NCBI GenBank assembly: GCA_010015675.1 | Contig: ML977031.1 | Coordinates: forward strand, 83,607 to 147,606 | DNA from: Byssothecium circinans | Taxonomy: Eukaryota > Ascomycota > Dothideomycetes > Pleosporales > Massarinaceae | Reading direction: 5' to 3' | DNA length: 64,000 nucleotides | Shown: positions 34,574 through 45,120 of the stretch, in pieces | How the letters are laid out: each line of letters starts with the position of its first letter | Position numbering within the stretch: the first letter of the stretch is position 1 | Program-made: the position numbers and the translations under genes | The notes under the pieces: model-generated | The model's input: only the letters and a program-made list of their open reading frames with translations | Told to the model about the DNA's origin: nothing | Database searches by the model: none

Positions 34574-36295
34574 TAGAAAATCACGCGTTTTCTCTCCACG
34601 CAACGCATTAAAATGGATAACCGTGAAATCGCAATTCAATTAGCTATTAATGATCTCAATGCTGGCATTTATAAAAGCCAGAGAGCGGCTGCAAAGGCCT
34701 ACGCAATCCCTCGAACTACGTTACAGCACTGATTGCAGGGCGGTACCAATATGCGCCGCAGCCTTTAACACCTGCAGCGATTAACCCCCTTACAAGAGGA
34801 ATTTCTTACAAATTGGATTCTCGAAGAGGACGCACGCGCCTACCCTCCCTCCCACGCTCGCGCACGAGAAATGGCGAATCAAATCCTGCAATTAAACGGC
34901 GATAATAAGCTAGTGAGCAAACTATAGATATCCTTCTTTATCAAACGCAACCTACGCGTTGCCTCTATTGTGGGTAGGAAGATTAAGGCTGCGAGAGCTA
35001 AAGGAGCAACTTAGGAGGTAATACGCAAGTTTCTTAAGCTCTATAAGTAGGTCCGCGTTAAGCTAAATATACGTAATAAGGATACGTAGAATATAGACGA
35101 GACTGGCAAGGCCCTAGGTGTATGTGCAAACACTAGAGTACTCACTAGTAGTTAGAAGACGAAGGCTTACTATTAGTCTCTAGAGAATCGCGAGTAGGCG
35201 TTAATAATTAAGTGCGTTTCTGCAATAGGGAGAAAGCTGCGGCTAGGGATTATTTTTAAAGGTAAAAACCTGTAGAGCACCTAGTTTCCATTAACTATAC
35301 CTAACTAGCTATACGCAACTTCAGAGAATGGCTGGACATCTAATGCGATTAGCGCTAAGTGGCTGCAACGCGTATTTCTGCTAGAAACTGCACCCTTAGA
35401 GGATTGCTGGCGGATGCTGATCTTAGATAGTCATGGCAGCCATGTAGACCTAGATTTCCTATAGATCTATAAGTAGAATAAGGTTAGGCTTCTATTTCTC
35501 CCTACGTACTCCTCGCACGTTCTGCAGCCCCTAGATCTCTTAATTTTCTTATTAGTAAAACGATTCTATCGCCAGCAGATCTAGGAGTTATCCTACCTAG
35601 ATGATGCTGCCCTAGTTAAAAAGGAATGATTTATTACTGCCTACAACGCTGCCAGAGAGGCTGCAATTACTAAGAGAGTGATTCATAGTAGGTGGGCCAC
35701 TGCAGGCATCTGCCTATTAAATATTAAGCGCGTAGTTAACTCATCTCAAGTTACTTAAAGGCCTGTTACGCCCCCTTGCCAGGATTAAGCTTATCTCGCT
35801 GAGAGCCATCTCTCTACCCCTCACGGCCCTTAGGATCTGTTTATAGCTCAAAGGCAGCTCCACAGCGCTAAGAAATTAAGCCGTAAGGTTTACTAACTAT
35901 TTAAGAAAGCTAGCAAGGCAATTGTAGTAGTAAATACACGCTTAGCAGCACTAAAAGTAGAGAATAAAAGACTCTAGAGCTAACTTAAGGCCCTTAAGCC
36001 TTAACAACTATGGAAAAGGGTTCGTATAGACCTAAATTAACGCTTTGCCAGCATAGATTAAATCATGATAGCCAAGCAGGCTTCTGCCCTTATGGAGCAA
36101 CAAAACAAAAGTCCTGACAAAGAAAAAGAGGCAGAAAAACTGGCAGCAGAAGTGGTAGCAAAAACTCTGCAATCTATGTGTATTAAGTAGCAATTGTAAC
36201 TAGGCTGGCTGAATTATTACGTTGATTTCTGAGGGGTGGCCGATTTGGTGTTGTGGCCGAAAGGTCTAGGTGGCCGAAAGCTATTACGGCTAGCT
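34510..36295 (+). mobile_element. Pogo-like (Tc1/mariner superfamily) DNA transposon A, full length, RIP-damaged
   Basis: Terminal inverted repeats of about 64-66 bp match exactly: the left arm (34508-34573) starts TAAGCTAGCCGTAATAG and the right arm (36232-36297) is its reverse complement. TA dinucleotides at 34508-34509 and 36296-36297 are the expected target duplication. The internal plus-strand frame from ATG 34613 encodes a helix-turn-helix/CENP-B-type N-terminus (RAAAKAYAIPRTTL), then a DDE region with NIDETGK, LILDSHGSH and QPLDL, and a lysine/glutamate-rich end. The frame is broken by many in-frame TAG/TAA/TGA codons that sit where Trp, Gln or Arg is expected, as RIP would produce. 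The copy is dead for coding but has complete ends. Confidence 0.92.
34613..36190 (+). pseudogene. Transposase relic of element A
   Basis: Reading frame of the pogo/Fot1-like transposase, kept in one frame almost throughout but interrupted by more than a dozen nonsense codons. Examples: the TAG in ACG-TAG-AAT-ATA-GAC stands for the Trp ahead of the first catalytic Asp, and CAC-TGA-TTG stands for Arg. The three catalytic Asp positions are still visible (NIDETG, ILDSHG, QPLDL). Confidence 0.88.
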
Positions 36296-36297
36296 TA
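36232..36297 (-). repeat. Right terminal inverted repeat of element A
   Basis: Reverse complement of 34508-34573 over 66 bp. It ends 27 bp before the ATG of the downstream MFS pseudogene. Confidence 0.93.
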
Positions 36298-36324
36298 TCC
36301 CCATTGTCAAACCGTCAAGCAGCT

Positions 36325-38150
36325 ATGGAAAAGCCATGCCTCGAGACCTTGCAGGAAAAGCCAGCCATCGAGCTCCAGCGAGACCGATCGACCAAATCGC
36401 AACGCTCCGCGGTACCAGTCTTATCTCCCGCTGAAAAAGATATATGTGGCCCTTCAATAGACATAGAGCACCAAAAAGAGCGCCGACGCTCTCTGACGAG
36501 GAGTGAAAAGGCTGCTCGTCACATCTCCCCCCAGTCTCTGGTGGACTCGATAGCTGACGAAGAAGGCATGTACTCAGCCGACGGGCGGGCACTACCTATG
36601 CCGCCTATCCACACAGCTAACTGGAACAGATGGTCGAGTCTCTCCATGCAAAGGGGGCTGCTGGATTCGACCCATGATTCGAACAGTACCAGAACCCTCC
36701 AAATGCATCACCACCGGCACCAGCCTCAACGCCATCGAAACTCGTTGAGATGAGCGTCACTCAAAAAATCCTCTTCGTCGGTGTCTGCGCCGTCTCCCAT
36801 CTCATGACACAAGCAGCCCTCGGTCAAGCTCTTATCCCCATCGACGTCATCGCCTCTGAGTTCGGAAACGTCTCTCCTGGCGAACTCTCCTGGTTCATCG
36901 CCGGCTACAGTCTCACAGTCGGCACCTTCATCATGATATCCGGACGTCTAGGCGACATCTTCGGCCACAAGCGCGTCTTCGCCTTTGGCTACGCCTGGCT
37001 CGGTCTCTGGAGCGTCCTCACCGGATTCTCCGCCTACGTGCGCCATCAAATCTTCTTCGACATCTGCCGCGCCATGCAAGGCATTGGTCCCGCTCTTCTG
37101 ATGCCCAACGCCCTCGCGCTCTTCGGCCGCGCCTACGCCCCCAACAGTATCAGAAAGAACATCGTCTTCAGCATCTTCGGCGCCCTCGCGCCCGCAGGCT
37201 TCGTCATCGGGGGCACCTTCGGCAGTCTCTTCGCGCAACTCGCCTGGTGGCCATGGGGATTCTGGTCCTACGGCCTCACAGCCTTCGGCCTCTCCGCCTT
37301 CTCCCTCCTCGCGATCCCACGCGCGCTCTCCGCCCGACCAACCCACAAGCCGAAATTCGACTGGACCGGCGCGCTCCTCATCGTCGCCGGCCTCGTCCTC
37401 GTAAACATAGCCTTCAACAACGGACCCCTCTACGGCTGGGGCGTACCGCACGTCTACTTCATCCTAATCATCGGCCTCCTCTGCATCGGCTTCTTCATCT
37501 GGGTCGAGCTCCGGGCCACGAACCCTCTCCTCCCCGTACGCGCCCTGTCCAGCACCGTAGGCTACGTGCTCGCGCTCGTAGGACTCGGCTGGGGCGCCTT
37601 CGGCATCTGGGTCTTCTACACAGTGCGTTTCCTCCAGCACATCCGGCACGAGACGCCGCTCACCATCTCGGCGCACTTCTCGCCCGCCGTGCCCGCGGGC
37701 CTCATCGCAGCGGGTCTAATGGGCATCCTGCTAACGCACACACCCGTCTCCTTCGTCATGATGGCCTCGATGCTCGCCTTCCTCGCCGGCATCCTCATCT
37801 CCGCTTTCTAGCCCTAACACCAGACCTACTGGGCGCAAACTTTCGTCTCCATCGTCGTCATGCCCTTCGGCATGGACATGTCCTTTCCCGCCGCCACGCT
37901 CATCTTGTCGAACCATATGCCGCGGGAGCATCAGGGCTTGGCGGCTAGTTTGGTGAATACCGTGGCTAATTACTCGATTTCTATCGCTTTGGGCGTTGCG
38001 GGGACTGTCGAGGTGTATGCGCCTGGCAGTGCGGATGGGCGGATGGCGAATCGGAATGCGCAGTTTACGGTGTTGGGGTTGGCGGGGGTGGGGGTGCTGT
38101 TTGGGGTGGTGTTTTTTGGGAGGGAGGGGTGGAGGGTTATGGGGCATTGA
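36325..38150 (+). pseudogene. Decaying MFS drug:H+ antiporter (DHA2-type)
   Basis: The main frame (36750-37811) encodes membrane spans of a DHA2-like transporter: GQALIPIDVIASEFG, SWFIAGYSLTVGTFIMISG, motif A GRLGDIFGHKRVF, and MQGIGPALLMPNALALFG. Reading continues in the same frame to 38150 (HQTYWAQTFVSIVVMPFGMDM ... GREGWRVMGH) but two stops, TAG 37809 and TAA 37815, interrupt it within three codons. Upstream, a tail frame from ATG 36325 (MEKPCLETLQEKPAIELQ) lies one frame off, and TGA 36675 interrupts LEQMVESLHAKGAAGFDP-x-FEQYQNPP, so at least three lesions are present. The family exports drugs or metabolites across the plasma membrane. Sequencing errors could explain some lesions, but not easily all. 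Element A ends just upstream of the presumed start. Confidence 0.8.
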
Positions 38151-38656
38151 GAATGTGGTGGAGCTCTTGGGATTGGTTGGGGGGGTCCTGGGAAGGTGGG
38201 GAGGTGGCATGCGGAGCGGAGCGGAGCGGAGATGGCGGCGCACAGGAGTATCGTATTGATTATGTTTGACGGTTGAGGGAAAGGCGCTGGAAGAAGGTGG
38301 TTTTTCTTCGGTCTTCTGTTCGGTTGTTATGCTTGGTTCTCTGCCTAGACTTCTACGAGCCCCGAGTTTTTATGGGACCTTCTCGTTCTTGTATATGTCG
38401 TTTAGGTTCTTGTACAGTACATAGATATATATCCCTTCTGAGGTTCGCTTGCACGCGTCTGCTCAGCGCGATACCACTGTTGAAATGTATCATTGTGTTA
38501 GAACTATATCTTGTCATGGAACTTGTCTCCCAGGAACTCATTGTATGTGTATTAACGGATAGAAGAGAGATAGTGCACAGAAAAATGTCCGTAATATATT
38601 GAGTGGAGTGTCGTTCAATCATCAAATACACAGTGAAAACCGTACGCCCCATTCTC
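38151..38656. other. Convergent intergenic region
   Basis: 0.5 kb between the MFS pseudogene end and the DUF1264 stop. It contains a short GCGGA-type pentamer run near 38214-38232; otherwise nothing. Confidence 0.5.
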
Positions 38657-39544
38657 CTACGCCTTCCCCTTCTTCCACGTCCAATCCGCATTCCCCTCTA
38701 AAACCGGCTCCTCGATATACCCCCTACTCTCCGCCTTCCTCTTCCAATCACTTCCAAAGCGCTTATCCCTATCACCCACCCTCTCCTCAAAATCCGGCAT
38801 CTGCGCCTTCTCCGTGAAGCTCGTCATCAGCTTGGGTTCACCCAGGGGCAGGGCATCCCCGCGATCCGTCTGCCAGAGATGATAGACCTTGCCGTACAAT
38901 TGCACCACCTGTTCCATCTCTTTGTTCTCAGCAATTTCCCAAGCAGCGTCAGGGACAACGGTAGGCTTGGGCATGATGAGCATTCCGGATTTCACCTCGA
39001 AGACGTGCGTGTGCCAGAGCTTCTGCTCTTCGGCGTCGAGGGTTTTGAAGAGGCGGGGGGTTATCATGTATTCTGGAATGAGGGGTCAGCATACCGCTAG
39101 CTCTCTCGGAAGATAAATAACTGTAGTATGAGGTTTGGTGAAGAAGAAGTGTGGTGCTCGATGAGTAATCAGGCGTAAGGATGGATAGACTGATAGAGAG
39201 ACCATACCAATCCCAATGATTTTAGCCGGCGGCTCAGGCGAATCGTACAAAATGCACTGTCGCACTTCGTCGTTCAAGTGCGAGCAGTAGTGGTTCGCTT
39301 CGACATTGCGCTTGGGGTCGTCGGCGTAGACGTGGAAGGCATTGAGGTGGGCGCAGATACGTTGGACGGGGGCGATGTTCTAGTCTCGATGAGCATGGTA
39401 CTTGACCATGCAATGATACATAGGGAAGGGATAGGAGAGGGAAAGGAGGCGTACTTGAACTGCCGCAGCACCGGTCTCGAGCGTCTTGTTGGTGGCGGAC
39501 TCGGGGGCGCCAGCGGTTTTGTTGGATGTCGGGATGGCATCCAT
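38657..39544 (-). CDS. DUF1264 / oil-body-associated-like protein, 3 exons
   Basis: Minus-strand exons 39544-39455, 39379-39208 and 39072-38657 join in phase to 225 residues. The central part matches the DUF1264 (OBAP) family: IAPVQRICAHLNAFHVYADDPKRN, VEANHYCSHLNDEVRQCILYD, then [36 protein letters not shown]. Plant members associate with seed oil bodies; in fungi the function is not established. The His and Cys residues in HYCSHL and the LWHTH motif are the conserved ones. The N-terminal 30 residues are short and low in complexity. Introns use GTACGC...CTAG and GTATGG...CCAG. Length is normal for the family. Confidence 0.9.
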
Positions 39545-40270
39545 GGTGGTGGAAGTTTCAATGGAATGGCAGGGGAGAGTTGAACAGTGCTGCTGTTTGA
39601 GTTATGAGACTTGTCGTCGTGGGTCTCTGATATAGTAGTCCCCGGTATTCTGCGGGTTCGGATTGGGGAGGCCCGAGCTCGGCGAGGTAATACGACAGGG
39701 TAGCTTGTTTCTGAACGTCGCCGACGTTGAAATGTCTTCGAGTGTATAGTGAGTGCAGGGTTGGGTCGTCTTCAGTCGGCGATGAGAAGGGATAAGGTTA
39801 TGAAAAGTCGCCGTGACACGTGTTGGGAAGACGTTGACGTCATTGTGATACTGCATGAGCTGGGAATGAGGAGGAGCTCCGGGATGTTGGGGGGACGATT
39901 AGTGAATTAGTGATATCGACGGTCTAGAGGGCGTGTGTGGTGTGAAAAAGACGCTGGATTAGTACAGAAGCACATTGGGATCATCTAGCTTTCGTGGGAT
40001 GAGATGTCGTCAGCAGGGGAGGAGTGAGATATTGTGACGGAGAATATGAGCCATTATATGCGACTCTGGGGGTATCAAATTAGGAAATGGACTATTGTAC
40101 GGTCTAGGTAGTATCAGTCACAGGCGGTAATGTTGGAATGGTGACTGACTGCAGGCCTTGATGAAAAAGTGTAGAAAGGAGGACCTCCGAGGACCATCAA
40201 TGCTACGCTTCCTTCAGTTCCTCCTCCTCAAGCCAATCAATGCTGAAAAATCCTCCACAGCTTTAAGCCT
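39545..40270. other. Intergenic, no gene seen
   Basis: 0.7 kb upstream of the DUF1264 gene and downstream of the DUF4598 gene, both on the minus strand. Confidence 0.5.
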
Positions 40271-41077
40271 TCACGATCCTTGCGCTTCGTCTACCACCTG
40301 TATGCTCGTCACAGCTTCCGCCTTCTCCCGACCCATCAGCTTGCCCAACCTGTCCGTCTCCGCTGTCCCATCGCCGACCTCCTCGCCGTTCTCGCTATCT
40401 GACGCATCACTCGCATCCGCATCTTTCGCTTCAAGCACGCCGAGACCGAGGTTCTGCGATGTCAGCATCTACGGCTGAAGAGCGGAATGAAGGCGACGTG
40501 CGCCTCTCGCGCCTAGTGTAGATACCAAAGGAAGCCATGAACTTACCAGTTCAATGTACTGCTCCTCATCGTCCCCTTGACCCTCGGCGTCCTTTTCGTC
40601 TGTGATTTCAGAGGTTTGAAGGGTGCCCGCTGCTCTTTGCGCTTCCAGCTCCTCATTCGCAGCTTTGAGTTTTGGCAGGAAATCCTTCAGAAATTGCCGT
40701 ATGTCGTCTCCCTTTTCTTCCTCGGCGAGCTTCATGACTGGTTTCTTCCCCTTATTCGCACGCAGATTCACCACCGCCTCTTCTGCGGGTGTTGCATCCT
40801 CGTCCTCCTCCTGGCTGTCCTCTGAACTCTCGTCGCTGGGCTCCTCGCTCGATTCGGATACCTCGCTCGACATATCGCTGTCGTAATCGCTCGCATCGGT
40901 GGATTCCTCAGGCACGCTCGTCGGGACCAGGGCGGAGTCTTCAGACACATTCGAGGGTTCCGGCGAGCTGTCATGGTGAAGCTTTGGGCGTTTTGCGCGG
41001 TTTGCGGCCCGATCGTATGCGGCGATGAATTTTTGATTGCGCTGATTCACGTTTTCGGAGGGTTGAATGGGCTTCAT
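40271..41077 (-). CDS. NOPCHAP1-like DUF4598 protein, 2 exons
   Basis: Exons 41077-40547 and 40453-40271 (minus strand) give 237 residues. The N-terminus KPIQPSENVNQRNQKFIAAYDRAANRAKRPKLH is basic, the middle is a long acidic Ser/Glu stretch (SSEEPSDESSEDSQEEDED), and the splice joins YIEL to NLGLGVLE, the hallmark of DUF4598. The human relative NOPCHAP1 helps box C/D snoRNP assembly by linking NOP58 to the R2TP chaperone; a similar nucleolar role is likely here but is inference from family. ATG 41077 is chosen because upstream codons in the same frame do not resemble the family. Confidence 0.85.
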
Positions 41078-42235
41078 GGTGGGTGGGGTCGTGGATATGG
41101 AATGTTCGTGTTTGTGTTGGTGGAGGACAAAAGTTTGAACCCCGGGCGTAAAGTGGTGGTGACTCTGGTGAGTGGTCGGTTGGCGGGGCGGATGGGGCCT
41201 CAACTGGTAAGCCTCCGCGCCAACATTGCAGCTATGGTTCCATACAGCCACCAGCAATGATCAATGTCTCACAGAAGATGCGATGGCGTGCAAATCATGT
41301 CCCCCACGAGGACGTCACTGCCAAGATACCGGGCATCTGTTGGCCTGAGGCGCCCATTCGCGCGCTTGGGTGTCAGCCGGGGCCAGTGAAACGGCTTCTT
41401 GAAACGCAAGCGGGCGGCTGCAGATGAGACTCCAGCTCATGTGCTGACTTGACCGCAACTAGCATGGTGAGCTGTTTAAAGCCCGTGGGCCCCCAAGCTC
41501 CAAGTCTTTTACTCCCACTCGACACCTGGACACTTACCACGTCGTCTGTCAATTTGAACAGCATTCGAGCCTTTCCGAGCTGAGCTGTGAGTCCACGCAC
41601 GGCTTTTGAGACCAGGAACTGTGATCGTTCTGCACACATATCGGGAGCGTAGTGTCGAAGCACTCTGAATATCGACATAGACAGGTATGTCCATATCGTT
41701 CATATCTCTGTTCTTGTAGCTTCCGCCTCTCTTCAATCATCCTATCCGTCTCTTACTGTTCTACTCCGCTTGATCATTGCTTCTCAGCCCCTCCCTGCAT
41801 CAGCCTCGTCTTCACCAGCACAGCAGTCCTCTCTTCCCCTTTCTCAGTCTATTCAAACTTCAATCGTATTGTCTGCAACATGGAACCCCCCATCCGCTCC
41901 GTCACTTTCCTATTGTTCGTTCTATTCTGCAGCAGGTCTTCATCGCGCACGGACCCACATTCACGTCACCGCCGCTCCCCGACTCCCGTGAACGACCCTT
42001 TGGGCCGTTTCGTGAATGGGTTTACCGTTTGCGAAGACTACAATAGGAATTATCTATTCCATTGTTCTCCGAATAGGCGGGTCGGGAGGCTTGCTGCTAT
42101 AAAATCTACCCTCAGCTTCCTACTTCATCTTCTCTCTCCCAAACTTGCAATCTCTCGATTTCAGTTCAACATCAGACTCTCGATTCTTCCTTTTCACGCT
42201 TTACTTCTGCTTCTAGCACGTCAATCTCCTTCATC
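41078..42235. other. Long upstream region of the eIF4E-like gene
   Basis: 1.16 kb. The last 600 bp on the plus strand are increasingly CT-rich. Open frames at 41652-42257 include ATGs upstream of the eIF4E-like start but do not resemble any family and look like leader sequence. Confidence 0.5.
42098..42104 (+). promoter_or_regulatory. TATA-like box ahead of the eIF4E-like gene
   Basis: TATAAAA about 135 bp before the start codon, followed by a CT-rich tract (TTCATCTTCTCTCTCCC), the usual arrangement of a fungal core promoter. Confidence 0.45.
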
Positions 42236-43509
42236 ATGGCCGAGGCAGCTCGTCTGATCAACCTTCTCCAGACCTCAGCCCCCCACCCCTACACGGATCC
42301 CTACGCCGAGAATCCCGTTACTGGCCGTGACCTCACCGCCTTTGCGAACTCTGCGTCCTTCAAGGCCAACGCTGCTATCAAACCCAACCACGACTTCTCC
42401 GCCAAACCGCAGCCGATCCCTTGTTCACTCGTCGACGCGCTTGAGAAAGTCACCCTGGGCAAAATCCAGCTCCAGCAGCCTTCGGAGCCCATCCCTGCGA
42501 ACGTCATCTTTGGCGTCAACGCCATTCTCTCTCGCCTCAACAAGGTCTTCCCCAGCAATCCTGCTCGCGAGCCTGCCACTCCCTTCAAAGATACCTTCGT
42601 CGACATCGCGAACGACCTCGCCATCGCCAACTGTCAGCGCATTTTCGCGACCGAAGACCCTCTCAAACTCGCTACCATAGCCTCTGAGCTGAACGTTCCC
42701 CTCTCTCCCGTCAAAGAACCCCAGATTGGCATCATGGCTGGCCGCCTCCCCTCACTCACAACCTCGGACCTGCCCGCCGCCAGCGCGCAAGAGACCTCCG
42801 CAACCGCCTCCCCTGCCCGCGGCTCTGCAATGCTCAACTCCATCTTCAAATCCGTCCGCGTGCCAGAATTCCGGTTCCGCTGGCAGTTCTGGGCTGAGAA
42901 AGGCCAAGCATCCGCTCCCCCCTCGTCCAAATCCACGACAGCCGGCGCCGAAGAGTATGCCTCCCGTCCGAAGCCGCTCGGCGAGCAGATCATCTCCGTC
43001 AAGGACTTCTACCAGCATTTCAACAACATCCCGGTAGATAGCCTGAAGCTGCGCGACTCCATCCACCTGTTCCACCAAGGAGTCAAGCCGCTCTGGGAGG
43101 ATCCGCGGAACACGCGCGGTGGCGCCTGGTACTTCAAGGTACCGAAGGACATCGCACCGGACTTTTGGCACGAGATCTGCCTCCTGGCTGTCGGCGACGT
43201 CTTGCAGGCTGCCGTTGAGACGAAGCGAGACTGTAAGTGGCCCTTTACTGCCCTCCTTCTGGTTAGCTGTACAGTACTGACCAAGAATTTCTAGCCTTCA
43301 ACGACGACATCTGCGGCGTGTCGTACAGCGTCCGCTGGAACGCGGTCCAGATCGCCATCTGGACGCGCGACGCCAGCAACGAGGCTGGCAAGGAGAAGCT
43401 GCTCCAGACGGTGCTCGAGAAGCTGAGTGAGAAGTTGGTGCCGAAGAAGGATAGCTACTACTATCGTGTGCACAAGGACCACAAGGCGTTTGCGGCGCCT
43501 TCGCAGTAG
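42236..43509 (+). CDS. eIF4E-family cap-binding protein with long N-terminus, 2 exons
   Basis: Exons 42236-43232 and 43295-43509 give 403 residues. The eIF4E fold occupies about residues 205-390: FRFRWQFWAEKG, ISVKDFYQHFNNIP, then LWEDPRNTRGGAWYFKVPKD with the cap-contacting Trp-Glu pair at 287-288, and DICGVSYSVRWNAVQIAIWTRDA. The position of eIF4E Trp73 is Tyr (DFYQHFN) and no Trp is visible where Trp56 is expected, which points to a class II (4EHP/eIF4E2-like) protein rather than the main initiation factor. The 200-residue N-terminal extension is longer than in eIF4E proper and includes a low-complexity Ala/Ser/Thr stretch. It likely binds mRNA caps in the cytoplasm and tunes or represses translation. 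Confidence 0.88.
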
Positions 43510-43979
43510 GCGCTTGGTGGTTCTTGGGCGCTCGGTGGTAGTGGTTATGAATAAGTGGTGCTTTACATAGATATGGTTTTGCCGGCTTTCAATGCATGGT
43601 TTCGATACTGAGATGTTCTTTTCTTTAAATTTGGTTTCAGTATTGCGTACATGTGCGGTGCTGTGGTTCTGTGTATGTGCATCGACGTGAGTGAGTAGTT
43701 GTATCATCCCATCTTTAACCATGCTTGTGGTAATGTACAAGGGCACATGTATAGCCTGAATACCCTATACACAATGTTCTTTCAATCGAATCTCACAATC
43801 TCCTCGCCTAGAACTTACCTCTAGATGCCCACCTCTCCTTCGGTGTTGCATGCCTAGGTATTCCCACACCCACAGAATCGGCAACTTTAGGCGAGCCCCA
43901 TCACCCCCGAACCTCTCTTCCTCAAAACTTCCATCCACCACATCGTCCACAACACCAACCCACCATCGCCTCTCCACCC
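43510..43979. other. Intergenic, 3' region of eIF4E-like gene and promoter of sam35
   Basis: 470 bp, no gene seen. 43900-43979 is C-rich and leads into the Sam35 start. Confidence 0.5.
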
Positions 43980-45120
43980 ATGCCCTCTCGCATCTCAATG
44001 GCCGCGAAATCCCCCTCAATCACTCGCGCGCCCGCCGAAAACGAAGCCGAACAAAATGCGCCTAGCCCAAACACAAACCCAAACCCACGACAACGCCGCC
44101 AACAGCAACAACCCCCATCAAAAACCCTCTTCGCAATCCCAACACCCGTAAAACAGCTCTTCGACCGCTTCCCCCTCCTCACATACCCCTCAAACCCGCT
44201 CCCCTTGCGCGCGCCACCCATCTCGTCGCGCAATACGCACGTCCTCTATATTTTCGCGACCGAAGCAGCATCAGCTGGAGGAGGAGGGCGGCAAGCCGAA
44301 TTGAGCTTCAATCCCGCGTGTTTGAAATGGCAGGCATATCTCACATTCTGCGGTATAGATTTCCGGATCGAGAGGTCGAATAACCACGCCAGTCCCAGTG
44401 GGGCTTTGCCGTTTCTGCTGCCGAGGAAGGAGGGTGGGACGGGCGGGTGGGGCAGGCCTGTTGTAGCGGGGAAGCTGCAGAGGTGGTGTAGGGAGGAGTG
44501 TGAGAGGGGCGATGCAAAGGGTGAGAAGGGGAGAGTGGTGGAGGAACCGGGGGATTTGAGGTATGAGGCGTATCTTTCTCTGGTGGATTTGAGGATACGT
44601 AGGGCTTGGGTATGTCTTCGATTCTTTTGTCTTTCTCTCTCTCTATCTCTCTCTCTCTGCCTCAAATTGAGCACGCGATGGGAAAGATGCCTTGGCTGAC
44701 TGATGAAATGAACAATAGCTCTACACAATCTACCTAACCAACCCCCCCACCCCCTCGGAACCCCTCTACATCCTCCCTCCATCTACAAACCCCCTCGTCC
44801 GCCTCAGCACAGCCCGCTCCCTGCGCGCCGCCGCCGAAGCCGAGCTGCTCAAACACTCCGCCACCATCGACGCGGACGAATTGTACAAAGGCGTAGAGGA
44901 AGCCTTCGCGGCGCTGGAAATGCTGCTCGGGGACCACGAGTGGTTTTTCGGCGCAAATGGGCCTGGCTTGTTCGATGCGAGTGTGTTTTCGTACATGCAT
45001 TTATTGCTGGATGAGAATTTTGCGGGGGTGGGGTGGCGGGATGGGAGGTTGAGGGATGCGGTAAAGGGACGGGGGAGTTTAGTGGCGCATCGGAATAGGG
45101 TGTTGGGGAGGTACCTTTAG
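43980..45120 (+). CDS. sam35: Sam35-like mitochondrial outer membrane protein (metaxin fold), 2 exons
   Basis: Exons 43980-44609 and 44719-45120 give 343 residues. Recognisable family blocks, in order: KQLFDRFPLLTYPSNPLPLR, ELSFNPACLKWQAYLTFCGIDF, SNNHASPSGALPFLLPRK, EEPGDLRYEAYLSLVDLRIRRAW + LYTIYL across the splice, and DHEWFFGANGPGLFDASVFSYMHLLLDE. This is the thioredoxin/GST-like metaxin fold of fungal Sam35, the SAM-complex subunit that recognises the beta-signal of incoming outer-membrane barrel proteins. The 109-bp intron contains a CT microsatellite (about 44629-44662). The N-terminal 60 residues are Pro/Gln/Asn-rich and probably not part of the fold. Confidence 0.88.
44629..44662 (+). 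repeat. CT microsatellite in the sam35 intron
   Basis: Interrupted run of CT dinucleotides between the donor at 44610 and the acceptor at 44718. Confidence 0.85.

Noticed and set aside
37247..37948. 233-codon plus-strand frame within the MFS pseudogene
   Set aside because: Arg/Pro/His-rich shadow; the MFS spans are in the other frame.
41652..42257. 201-codon frame ending inside the eIF4E-like start region
   Set aside because: Low-complexity, CT-rich leader without family sequence; overlaps a TATA-like box and the real start codon.
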